From: Oppiella nova
Taxonomy: Eukaryota; Arthropoda; Arachnida; Sarcoptiformes; Oppiidae
DNA: 31,548 bases
Reading direction: 5' to 3'
NCBI GenBank assembly: GCA_905397405.1
Contig: CAJPVJ010000221.1
Coordinates: 1 to 31,548, forward strand
Part shown: one piece after another, positions 22,004 through 31,047 of the stretch
Numbering within the stretch: the first letter of the stretch is position 1
Layout: each line of letters starts with the position of its first letter
Made by a program: the position numbers and the translations under genes
Notes under the pieces: generated by a model
Seen by the model: only the letters and a program-made list of their open reading frames with translations
Databases searched by the model: none
Told to the model about the DNA's origin: nothing

Positions 22004-22009
22004 TTTATT
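22004..22009 (-). terminator. Poly(A) signal of RNF185-like gene
   Basis: AATAAA on the minus strand about 110 bp past the RNF185-like stop codon, and only about 115 bp upstream of the RPL39 start. The two leftward genes are tightly packed. Confidence 0.6.
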
Positions 22010-22116
22010 TGCAGTAATATTACAATTGATTTACAATTAAATACAAAACAATAAAATATTATAATTAGAGGAAAATCATTGATTTCGGGATCAAAATAAT
22101 GACAAATAAATCCATT

Positions 22117-22920
22117 TTAAGCCAATAAGAGCCAAATAATGAAGAGTAAGGCGACCCAAAGGAACACTTTGGAGAGGAACTGGTCCTCAGCGAAGTCCGG
22201 GCTGTGCGGAGAGGGCGCGGGTCTGCCGTCGCCGAAGTTGAAAGTCGACGCGAAGAAGCCGAAGGGGAAGGCGCCGATTCCGAAGGACATGTGGAACCCG
22301 CCGTCGCCGAAGCCGAAGTTCGGGAATGTTTGCTGTCGTCGAAGACATGGCGTCAGATGAGAGGCAAAGAGAGGCAAAGAGAGCAATGGGTGACACTTAC
22401 GGCGTTGTATTCGGGTTCCGTTCGCTGGCCCTGAGGTCGCGGTGGGAGGCGTTGGTCGCTGCGGAGGAATCAGAGTTAGAGAGACGAAGACACGAAGACA
22501 TGAAGACATGTAGAGGCAAACCGCGGGTCCTTTTTGGCGCTTCCCCTGCCGTACAAAGGGATCACTTTATCGCGACTGATGGCGGCCTTACAGACGGGAC
22601 ACGTCTGTCGCGAAGGTTTCGTTTCCAGCCACTGGTGAAGACACGGCCAGCTGTCGGACAAAATGGGGTCACAAATGGATTCGTCGACTGCCGTGGCGTC
22701 AGAGCGCGACCTCCGCGGCGGTCGGACGCCAACGACAACGACAGACGACTACTGACCAGAAGAGGTGTCCGCAGAGACTGACGACCGCGTCTTTGGCCGT
22801 ATCCAAGCAGATGTTGCACTCGAAGTTGGCGTCACTCGCGTTGTCCGCTGTGTTGCCAGAAGTGGATGGCTTCGGGTCGGACGGCGTGTCCGACGAGTTG
22901 TGAGACGACGTCGAAGACAT
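22117..22920 (-). CDS. RNF185: RING-finger E3 ubiquitin ligase of the ER membrane, RNF185/RNF5 family
   Basis: Exons 22920-22757, 22650-22522, 22458-22401 and 22332-22117 give 188 residues (human RNF185 192, RNF5 180). It ubiquitinates substrates in ER-associated degradation. The Ser/Thr-rich start leads to the [24 protein letters not shown], then [10 protein letters not shown] and [20 protein letters not shown], with all eight zinc ligands present. A short PPRPQGQR linker precedes the family signature [20 protein letters not shown]. The C-terminus has the membrane anchor, [15 protein letters not shown]. Arthropods generally have one gene for this pair, so the choice between RNF185 and RNF5 is nominal; the Gly/Phe block favours RNF185. 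Confidence 0.95.
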
Positions 22921-23283
22921 TCTTCGAGGTCTTCAGCGAATGTTTGGTTCGTTTGAAAGGAAAACAAAAATGGAATCAAAGATGGAATCGAAGACGTATT
23001 AAATGGCAAATCATGTGACACTCTGTCGGCCAATGAGAGCGGAGAGGCTTTAGTTGGCGTTTGAGTCGCTTTTGGCGCCACTTCTGCGCCGTTCGGACGC
23101 AAGCAATGAATGACACAAAGTTTGAAAGTTCTTCAGACGAAGAGATTTGATGTGAAGAGTGGTTATAAGAGAATGACTATCACTTGGTTTGCAGTCAACG
23201 ATCGACACAAGTCTTCAGAAACTGACGAATCATTGAATCATTTATTGAAACTAACGATAAGTATAATACTAATTATATAACTC
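22921..23283. other. Intergenic with poly(A) signal of Gln-rich gene
   Basis: Contains AATAAA on the minus strand at 23241-23246, about 40 bp beyond the Gln-rich protein stop, and presumably the RNF185-like promoter. No gene seen. Confidence 0.6.
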
Positions 23284-24213
23284 TTATCGTCCGAACCCTC
23301 CGACGACCGCCTGTTGCTGTTGTTGTTGCTGTTGAGCCAACGGTCCGCCGAACGCGCCGTAAGGCATCACAGCCGCCGCCACCTGTTGTTGCTGTTGCTG
23401 CTGTTGTCCGACTCCCAGACCCCCGAACCCTCCCAGGGCTGCCTGCTGTTGCTGCTGCTGCTGAGCTCCGAGTCCTCCAAAGCCGCCATAGCCTCCCAGA
23501 GCCGCCTGTTGTTGCTGCTGTTGCTGTTGGGCGCCTCCGAGACCCCCAAAGCCTCCCAACCCCAGTTGTTGTTGCTGTTGCTGTTGCTGAGCTGTCAGTC
23601 CCCCGAAACCTCCATAGCCTCCCAGCGCCGCCTGTTGTTGTTGAGCTCCGAGTCCGCCGCCGAAACCGCCGATTGCTTGTTGCTGTTGTTGCTGCTGTTG
23701 AGCGCCTCCCAGACCTCCGAACCCTCCATAGCCTGCCTGTTGTTGCTGCTGCTGCTGCTGTTGCTGAGCCCCGAAACCTCCCAGACCTGCCTGTTGTTGC
23801 TGCTGCTGTGCTCCTAAGCCGCCGAACAGTCCTCCGTAGCCTCCGAGAGCCGATTGCTGCTGTTGTTGCTGTTGCTGAGCGCTTCCCAGAACACCTCCAA
23901 AGCCTCCCAACGCTGCCTGTTGTTGCTGTTGCTGTTGCTGTGCGGCTCCCAGACCTCCAAAGCCGCCCAAGGTCGCCTGCTGCTGTTGAGCCGTGAGTCC
24001 CCCGAAGCCTCCCAACGCCGCCTGCTGTTGCTGTTGTTGAGCGCCGCCGACGGCCTGTTGTTGCTGTTGCTGCTGCTGAAGAGCGGATCCGCCGGCGAAC
24101 GCGCCGCTGAACGCCTGGTGCTGCTGTTGCTGCTGATGCTGAGCGCCGAAGTTGGCGAGCGCGGGAACGGCCGCGAGAGTGACCACAAAGACGCGAACGA
24201 AGAGAGAAAACAT
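23284..24213 (-). CDS. Secreted Gln/Gly-rich repeat protein
   Basis: One exon of 309 residues if started at the ATG at 24213, which gives a clean signal peptide (MFSLFVRVFVVTLAAVPALA, then NFGAQ). An in-frame ATG at 24246 would add 11 polar residues and spoil the signal, so I prefer the later one. The mature chain is about a dozen imperfect repeats of a Gly-rich unit (LGGFGGLGA, GGYGGFGGLG) and a run of four to ten Gln, coded by mixed CAA/CAG. There are no Cys residues and very few charges. Such composition suggests a structural secretion, for example a cuticle, silk or glue component, but I cannot name a family. The antisense Leu-rich frames are shadows. Confidence 0.85.
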   Translation of the reverse strand: MFSLFVRVFVVTLAAVPALANFGAQHQQQQQHQAFSGAFAGGSALQQQQQQQQAVGGAQQQQQQAALGGFGGLTAQQQQATLGGFGGLGAAQQQQQQQQAALGGFGGVLGSAQQQQQQQQSALGGYGGLFGGLGAQQQQQQAGLGGFGAQQQQQQQQQQAGYGGFGGLGGAQQQQQQQQAIGGFGGGLGAQQQQAALGGYGGFGGLTAQQQQQQQQLGLGGFGGLGGAQQQQQQQQAALGGYGGFGGLGAQQQQQQQAALGGFGGLGVGQQQQQQQQVAAAVMPYGAFGGPLAQQQQQQQQAVVGGFGR

Positions 24214-24473
24214 GTTTTCCGTTTGGCTTCTGATTTGCGTTTGCAATGAGTTTGGCTTCGATTACAGGAAATGACTCGAAATGAAAGCAAATCTGTTTTT
24301 CTTAATTGCTTTTATTTCCAAAATAACTTATATCAAGACTTTTTTGTTTCAATATTTATTAATTACCAGTGAAAAGGATTTAAAAATAAAATTAGGATAA
24401 CAGGAGACCATCATTAGGGCTAAGATGTTAAGAGAGATAATTGATTTGATTGTCGTTTAAAAATAACTTATAA
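24214..24473. other. Intergenic with poly(A) signal
   Basis: AT-rich spacer. AATAAA on the minus strand near 24311-24316 would serve the Cys-rich gene ending at 24474. The promoter of the Gln-rich gene should also be here. Confidence 0.55.
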
Positions 24474-25449
24474 TTAGACGGAAAACATGAACGAAAACAT
24501 ATTCGCGACGTTATATCTGCCGATTCCCGACTCTCCGACATTCAGACGTACTTTCTTGCCCTTCGGCGCCACCACTGCGCGACAGTCGGCCGACTCGGCG
24601 TCGAAGAGTCCTTCGGGACACGTGAGGGTCGGGAAGTCCATGAAAGCGTGCGACACGATGAAGGCGAGCGCGTGGACGCCGTCTTCGCCGCACTTTTGTC
24701 GCGCCAAACGCCGCGTGCAGTCTTCCCAATGCCGATACCCGCAGCACACGCTATTGGACGGCAACTCTTAGACTTCTAATAGAGTAAAGATTCAAATACC
24801 TCGTGAGCGAGTCGTTGCGGTCGCCGGCGGCGTTCAGAGTCGCGAGATAGCGATTGTTGCACTCATCCTTCGCCTCCCGCGTGGACAACACCTTCTCGTG
24901 CAGACACGGCGACGCGCGCAGGAACTCTGGACGGGAGAGAGGGCGGAGTCAGAGAGAGAGCGAGCGCGCGATTGGTTACCGACTTTCGCGTTTCGGTCCC
25001 TTCGAACACATGTCTTTCGTGTGATGGAGCACTTGGTCGAGAACCAGACCCGAGACCTCGCGATGCAAAGGAGTTCCGCACTTCTTGAAGTACTCGCGAA
25101 CGCATGCGCCGAACTTGCCTTTGATTGTACTGCGAAAGGAAGCGGAAGTTGGAGTTGCGGTTGAGAGCAGTTATAGCGTTATTACCCGCAGAGTCGGTCG
25201 ACGCCGTCAGAGGTCGCGATGATAGCCGTCGGGTTGTCCTGTTTTCCGAGCGCAGAGAGCGGCTCGAGACACTTGTCGACGTCTTTGAGGTGACAATTGG
25301 ATCCTTTGCCTTTGTTGCGGTTGCGGTTGCGCCGTCTCTGCGCGCGACAGACGTCCGCCAGAAGGAAGAGAAGCGCGAGAGAGATGAGAACTGCGGAAAT
25401 GGCGGTCAGTGTTGGCGACACTTTTGTTGTACTTACGCTTTGCGTGCAT
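24474..25449 (-). CDS. Secreted Cys-rich protein Q, paralogue of the adjacent gene; possible frame break
   Basis: Exons 25449-25437, 25390-25186, 25129-24984 and 24926-24800, plus a last segment ending at 24474. The 13-nt first exon joined to exon 2 gives a signal peptide, MHAKLLISLALLFLLADVCR. A basic RRRNRNRNKGKG stretch follows. The Cys pattern matches gene P: C-x7-C (NCHLKDVDKC), LCG, C-x7-C (CVREYFKKC) with GTPLHRE, DMC, PCLHEKVLS, EC, VCCGY...WEDC, KCGEDG and TC. The last segment cannot be joined in phase: a stop-containing stretch of about 30 bp (24770-24799) separates the frames, too short for an intron. It is either a one-base sequence error or a young pseudogene. Family not recognised. 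Confidence 0.68.
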
Positions 25450-25632
25450 TGCGAGGGAATGGCGATTGTTTGCGCGCTCTTCGCGTCTTTTATCCTGTTC
25501 TTGGGTTTTTTCGAAGTCAAGGCCGACAAACAAAACCTCATTTCGCGCGCGCTTTCGAAATCCCAAATCGCGTGCAAAGAGCTCAAGGACTGCCCTATTG
25601 TTGACCCAAAAAACAGTTTATTTCAAAATTCT

Positions 25633-26898
25633 TTACAACTTTTGGTCTCTTTTGAAGAGAAACGCGAAGAAAGTTAACAAATCCATCTCCAGAGAGGCTT
25701 TGGTCGCGTCCGGAGGCGCGCAGGCAGTCGTGCGGCGCTCTTTGCACAGAAAGTCGGGCAAATCGGCGCTTCCTTTGCGCACCAAAGTCCGCAGAACGCG
25801 CGCGCCTTCGTCTCCGCATTTCGCGCGGACGGCCGGAAGTGCGCAGTCGTCCTCCCATCGGGCGAACGCGCAACACGTGACGTCGATTTGCGCGGAGAGA
25901 GGCTGTGATTGGTTCGCGACTAAAGTTGGAATCAATTGATTGCACTTCTCGTGAAACCAGTGCTGCGACAGCACCTTCTCGTGCAGACAGCGACCAGTCA
26001 TTGTTGCGAACACTTCTGAAAAGAGACAAAACGTCACGAAAAGCGCGCGGAATTCGGTTTCGAAAGAGAGCGACGGCGGGTGCGCGGGAAGCGAGAGCGA
26101 CGATCGCCCGCAACGCCGCCAAATTAGGGGTCGAAGGGGTGGGGGTTTGGGAAGAGGGTCTGGAGTTGCCAAACGGGGGCTCGACTTGCGTTCCCATGGC
26201 GACCGACAAGGCGTCGAATTGCGTGTCCTTTTCGGCGACTCTCGTGACGAAAGCGACGACTGGCGGCCAAAGACGCAAAAGCGAGTCGTCTTCTGATTGG
26301 CGCACTTCCGCTTGCAATGTAGAGTCAGCGCGAGAGCCGTCGAAGAGGTCTCGACGCCAAACAGTGAAGAGAGAGAGAGAGAGAGCACAGCGGGTTTGGG
26401 CTAAAAATGTAGGGTTGGACTCGGTTTGTGAATTACTCCCCCTTTTCCCCCGGTTTTCATCAAAACAGTGAAACACTCGTTAAAAATGCAAACCTTTTCT
26501 GAATTTGGAGTCTTTGGCGCAGATCTCGCGCACGTGACTAATCATGTGATCGATTATGACTTTCGCCAACTCTTTGTAGGCCGGAGTTCCGCAGCGCGCG
26601 ACGAAGCGCGAGACGCAGCCGAGCACGTCCTCCTCAAGGGATCTGCGCGCGAGAGAGGGTTAGCGGGGGTTAGAGGAGGACTTGAGGGCACTGACCGGCA
26701 GAAGTGGTCGAAAAGGCGTTCTTCGGCCACAACTGCTGTTGCGTTCGGGTCTTCGCGGAACCGCTGCAGAGGTCGCGCGCATTCATCCAATTGCGACGAA
26801 TGACACGCGTGTTCGTTGCGCAGCGGTCTCTGCGCGCCCACAACGGCGGCGGCGATGACGGAGAGGACGACAGACGACGACAGGCGAAAGGCTTTCAT
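25633..26898 (-). CDS. Secreted Cys-rich protein P, paralogue of the adjacent gene
   Basis: Exons 26898-26696, 26642-26494 and 26015-25633 give 244 residues with all phases agreeing. The start gives a good signal peptide (MKAFRLSSSVVLSVIAAAVV, then GAQ). Cysteines occur in the same order as in gene Q: C-x7-C (ACHSSQLDEC), FC, C-x7-C (CVSRFVARC) with GTPAYKE, IC, RCLHEKVLS, KC, TCCAF...WEDDC, KCGDEG, LC and AC. The protein is otherwise helical and amphipathic. Intron phases at the two shared junctions (2, then 1) also match gene Q, so the two arose by tandem duplication. AATAAA is only 11 bp past the stop (25617-25622). It is an extracellular protein of unknown role; I do not recognise the family. 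Confidence 0.85.
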
Positions 26899-27454
26899 TC
26901 TTTTGTCGTCTTTTCTCTCCTTTTCTGCGCTTTTATTGCTTTCGAAAGCAATGAATCGCAGCAAAGGTCAGAGCGAGAGAACAATGCGTTTATGGGTTTT
27001 GAGGGCAGAGAACGCGCCGACAATGAGATGGCTTTTCCTGTTGTCGCGGTTCCGCTCTCTCGCGCCGCTCATTGTTGTGCAGCCGTTAATTGGGAAGAGA
27101 GAGAGCACGCGATCGGAATTGAAAACAATTTCGCGAACTTTCCGCCAATTAATGATTCAAAGTATTATTGAACGCGAGTTCAGCCAAATATCGAAAGCTT
27201 TCGAAGAAAAGGCAGTTTTTGTCGCATTTTATGCAAAAGAAGTGCTTTTTATTCACATTTCGTTTCAAAGATTTATTTTTATCACAAAATTGATTCAGTT
27301 TTCGGTCGATATATAGAAATGTTTTTTATAAGGAAACGGAAACTTGAAATCAATTAAAGATTTAACTGAAAATGAATTTAAACTAAAGAAACGACAATTG
27401 AGTGGAAATCGAGATTTTATTCGCTTTTCAATGTATTTCTAATGCACTGAAAGC
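26899..27454. other. Intergenic
   Basis: Spacer of about 550 bp with the promoter of gene P and the 3' end of the prefoldin-like gene (AATAAA on the minus strand at 27416-27421). The plus-strand open frames across it carry no recognisable motif. Confidence 0.6.
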
Positions 27455-27837
27455 CTATTGTCTGGCATTTAGCGGTCTTTCGGTGACTTCTTTCGGTCGA
27501 ATGCGCTCTTCTTTGGTCTCCAAAGCTTTCATTTGGTCTGAAATGAGACCAAAAATGAGAGAAAAACAGAGAAAACGGGAAATACTTTTGACGTCTTGTT
27601 TGCACGCATTCCTCGTCGTCAAGAAGAAGACGTTTGAATTGGTTTTGTCGCGAACGAAGACTTTCTGCGAAAGAAGACAAAAGAGTGACAAAAGTGTCGA
27701 AAGAGAAGACAATCGGAGACCGAGTTCTTGGCCATTGAGTCCAACTCGTAGTCCAACACTCGCAGAGTCTTTGCATTAACTGATCATTAGTTGAATCGGC
27801 AAATGAAGACTCACTTCGGACTCACTTTGGCGTCCAT
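27455..27837 (-). CDS. ASDURF: Prefoldin-like small protein, ASDURF homologue
   Basis: Exons 27837-27826, 27768-27721, 27664-27586 and 27537-27455 give 73 residues in phase, with introns of 48-57 bp. The core DYELDSMAKNSKVFVRDKTN followed by SNVFFLT aligns with human ASDURF ([20 protein letters not shown] then IFFLA), a beta-prefoldin-like subunit of the PAQosome chaperone complex. The human protein is encoded by an upstream ORF on the ASNSD1 transcript; here no ASNSD1 follows, as the next gene leftward is unrelated. The start is uncertain: an in-frame stop precedes the chosen ATG closely, and the third donor (GTCTCC) is weak. A 47-codon upstream ORF (27965-27822) overlaps this start in another frame. 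Confidence 0.6.
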
Positions 27838-28505
27838 TTGGTCTGCAATTCGTTGTTCTGAAGACCGAAGAGTTTGTCAACACTTTGAATGCGTTCAGAG
27901 ATTGACTGGAAATATATGCGAAGAAACGCGTCGACAGATGGCGCCAAACGTCTCGATTGTGTCATTGTTTACGTAATAACGAAGAGATAACATCTGATGA
28001 GAGAAGGGATCGCCAGAAGAGCGGAAGGAAAGGGAGGGAAGGGAGGGATCGCGCGGACGGACAGTGAGTGCAGAGACGGAAGTGTCGATAAAGAGTTTAT
28101 TCGCCAATTAATAGGCGTTTTGTGGAAAAGGAGTCGAAAGTTGAGAAAAGTTTCAAATCAAAGGAATTAAAGATTTTATTGGTTTTGAACTTTTGGTCGC
28201 AAAACAGCTCTCAAATTGAGTCTCTTTTGAAGGCCGAGCAAAGGGCGCAACACAACGTGTGTGCTGTGCATGAGTTACGCCCTTTCGTGCAGACGTGACA
28301 AAAGGCGAAAATGTTTGGAAAAAAACGAGAATTTCAGGAAATTTTGAGGAGAATTGATGTTCAGATGACGTGAGAGAGGGTGAGGTCAGAGGTCACGGCC
28401 GACAGCCAATGAAAGGCGGCGTTCATTGAGTGCGACCTTCGTTTGACTTCAGTTGAGACCTGAGGATCACGTGATCAACACATTCGTCGCAAATCCAGAG
28501 AAAAG
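27838..28505. other. Intergenic between divergent genes
   Basis: Bidirectional promoter region between the leftward prefoldin-like gene and the rightward GBE1. A minus-strand open frame starting at 28107 (MANKLFIDTSVSALTVRP...) has no recognisable content and may be 5' UTR. The E-box palindrome near GBE1 is listed separately. Confidence 0.55.
28465..28476. promoter_or_regulatory. Palindromic E-box upstream of GBE1
   Basis: GATCACGTGATC is a perfect 12-bp palindrome centred on CACGTG, 30 bp upstream of the GBE1 start codon. CACGTG cores bind bHLH-ZIP factors (USF, MITF/TFEB, Max-like) that often control carbohydrate and lysosomal genes. Function here is inferred from position and sequence only. 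Confidence 0.4.
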
Positions 28506-30948
28506 ATGTCTTTCGCTGAAAACCCGCCGAAAATCGAGGCTTTGCTGCAATCGGACGGCTATTTGCGACTTCACGAGACGGAGATCCGGCGCCGGTATCG
28601 CGAGTTCGCGCGCCAGTTGGTCGCCATCGAGAAGGCCGAGGGTTTGGACGCCTTTTCGCGTTCGTACGACTCGTACGGCATTCACGTGACTAAAGACCAG
28701 TCGGTGGAAGCCGTGGAGTGGTGTCCGAAAGCGGAACGCGCCAGTTGGTCGCCATCGAGAAGGCCGAGGGTTTGGACGCCTTTTCGCGTTCGTACGACTC
28801 GTACGGCATTCACGTGACTAAAGACCAGTCGGTGGAAGCCGTGGAGTGGTGTCCGAAAGCGGAGAAACTCTTTCTTCGCGGAGATTTCAATCAATGGAAC
28901 CGAACTTCGCATCCCTTCGAGAGACAGGAGTTCGGAAAATGGAGGCTCAAGATCGCGCCCAACGCCGACGGCTCGCCCGCCATTCCGCACGGATCCAAAG
29001 TGAAGCTCCTGGTGGTCACGAGTGACGGCCAGCAGTTGGACCGGTTGGACCCGTGGGCCACTTATGTCGTGCAGCCGCCCAAAGAGTCGGGAACCACTCT
29101 TTACGACCACGTCTTCTGGAACCCTCCCCAAGAACAGCGCCACGTCTTCCGCGCGCAAAAGCCGCCGGCGCCGCGCAATCTGAAGATCTACGAGAGTCAC
29201 GTGGGAATCGCGTCCAATGAGTACAAAGTGGCCACTTATCGCGAGTTCGCCGACAACGTCGTGCCGCGAATCAAACGCCAGGGTTTGTCGTCACGTCATT
29301 GCCGTGTCTGTCGTCTCCTAACCGCTGACTCCCCTGTCGTCTCCTCTCCCCTTAGGCTACAACGCCATCCAACTGATGGCCATTCAGGAGCACGCGTACT
29401 ACGCGTCGTTCGGCTATCAGGTGACGTCATTCTTCGCCGCGTCCTCGCGCTACGGCACTCCCGAAGACCTCAAGTATCTGATAGACACTGCGCACGCGTC
29501 GGGCCTCTACTGCCTGCTGGACATCGTCCACTCGCACGCCTCGAAGAACGTGTTGGACGGTCTGAACCAATTCGACGGAACGGACGGCGCCTTCTTCCAC
29601 GCCAATGGCCGCGGATTTCACGACCTCTGGGACTCGCGACTCTTCGACTTCACGCAATGGGAAGTGCAGCGCTTCCTCCTCTCGAATCTGCGCTACTATT
29701 TGGACGCCTTTCAGTTCGACGGCTTCCGCTTCGACGGCGTGACGTCAATGCTCTACCATTCGCACGGAATGGGTGTCGGCTTCTCCGGCGATTACAACGA
29801 GTACTTCGGACTCGCGACCGACACCGAGTCCTTCAATTATCTCCAACTCGCCAATCACGTGATCCACCGCTTCTACCCGAACGCGCTGACCATCGCGGAG
29901 GACGTGTCGGGAATGCCGGCGCTCTGCCGTCCGGTGGAGGAGGGGGGCGGGGGGTTTGACCTGCGCCTCGGAATGGCCATTCCCGACATGTGGATCAAAG
30001 TGCTGAAGCACCTGAAGGACGACGACTGGGATATGCAGCAAATCGTTCACACGCTGACCAATAGGCGTTGGCAGGAGCGCACCGTCGCGTACGCCGAGAG
30101 TCACGACCAGGCGTTGGTCGGCGACAAGACGCTCGCCTTCTGGCTGATGGACAAAGAGATGTATGACTTCATGTCGAAGGTGACGCCCCTCACGCCAATC
30201 ATCGACCGCGGACTCGCGCTGCACAAAATGATTCGTCTCTTGACTCACGGCTTGGGCGGAGAGGCGTGGCTTAACTTCATAGGCAACGAATTCGGCCATC
30301 CCGAGTGGCTGGACTTCCCGCGCGTCGGCAACAACGAGTCCTACCATCACGCGCGCAGACAATGGAATCTCATCGACGACTCTCTCCTTCGCTACGATTT
30401 CCTCAACGAATTCGACGCTGAAATGAACGCAACGGAAGAGCGCTTCCGATGGCTCTCGGCTTCCGGTTTGTCATCAGAATTATTGGCTGTTGAACTGTTG
30501 CTAACCCGTCCTTCCCCTCAGGCGCGTGGGACAACGAATTCGACGCTGAAATGAACGCAACGGAAGAGCGCTTCCGATGGCTCTCGGCTTCCGGTTTGTC
30601 ATCAGAATTATTGGCTGTTGAACTGTTGCTAACCCGTCCTTCCCCTCAGGCGCGTGGGTGTCGACCAAACACCAGGACGACAAAGTGATTGTCTTCGAGA
30701 GGTCTTCGGCGCTCTTCGTCTTCAACTTCCATCCAAACAAATCGTTTCCCGACTACAGAATAGGTGTCGAAAAGGCGGGAAAATATCGAATAGTCTTGGA
30801 TTCCGACGAACAGCGCTTTGGCGGCCACTCGCGCGTCGACCACAACACCGACTTCTTCACTCACGCCGAGGGCTGGAACGGCCGCCGGAACTCCCTTTTG
30901 GTGTACATTCCGTCGCGCGTGGCGCTCGTCTTCGCGCCAACCGATTGA
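28506..30948 (+). CDS. GBE1: 1,4-alpha-glucan (glycogen) branching enzyme
   Basis: Exons 28506-29282, 29356-30465 and 30650-30948. Removing one copy of a 128-bp tandem unit in exon 1 gives 685 residues, against about 700 in animals. The enzyme makes alpha-1,6 branches in cytosolic glycogen. The N-terminal CBM48 region has [12 protein letters not shown]. The GH13 barrel has [61 protein letters not shown] (Asp nucleophile), [10 protein letters not shown] (Glu acid) and [12 protein letters not shown] (third acid). The C-terminal beta domain has [15 protein letters not shown] and YIPSRVAL. As written, the duplication at 28609-28863 shifts the frame after PKAE, so the literal ORF is broken. A second 127-bp repeat sits across intron 2 and can be spliced around. 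AATAAA at 30998-31003. Confidence 0.95.
28609..28863. repeat. Perfect 127-bp tandem repeat in GBE1 exon 1
   Basis: 28609-28735 and 28737-28863 are identical over exactly 127 bp and separated by one A. The copy spacing of 128 is not a multiple of three and breaks the GBE1 frame. After copy 1 comes A; after copy 2 comes G, and in the coding frame GAA or GAG both give Glu. This looks like the stub of the other allele kept by the assembler. Confidence 0.95.
30404..30658. repeat. Perfect 127-bp tandem repeat across GBE1 intron 2
   Basis: 30404-30530 and 30532-30658 are identical over exactly 127 bp, again separated by a single A. The unit spans the end of exon 2, the whole short intron and the first bases of exon 3. 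The length and one-base spacer are the same as in the exon-1 repeat 1.8 kb upstream. Confidence 0.95.
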
Positions 30949-31047
30949 TTCTCAACTCAAGTGCCAACCAATCAATCAGAGCCTCGCTTTGTCTTTGAAT
31001 AAATCGATTTTAGTTTGTTTTCGCCTCTCGTTGCCATTGACGACCAA

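Noticed and set aside
21640-22017. 125-residue plus-strand ORF with a good start context
   Set aside because: It is antisense to RPL39, whose 51-residue product and conserved intron position are unmistakable.
23314-24249. Long Leu-rich plus-strand frames
   Set aside because: Antisense of Gln and Gly codons of the repeat protein.
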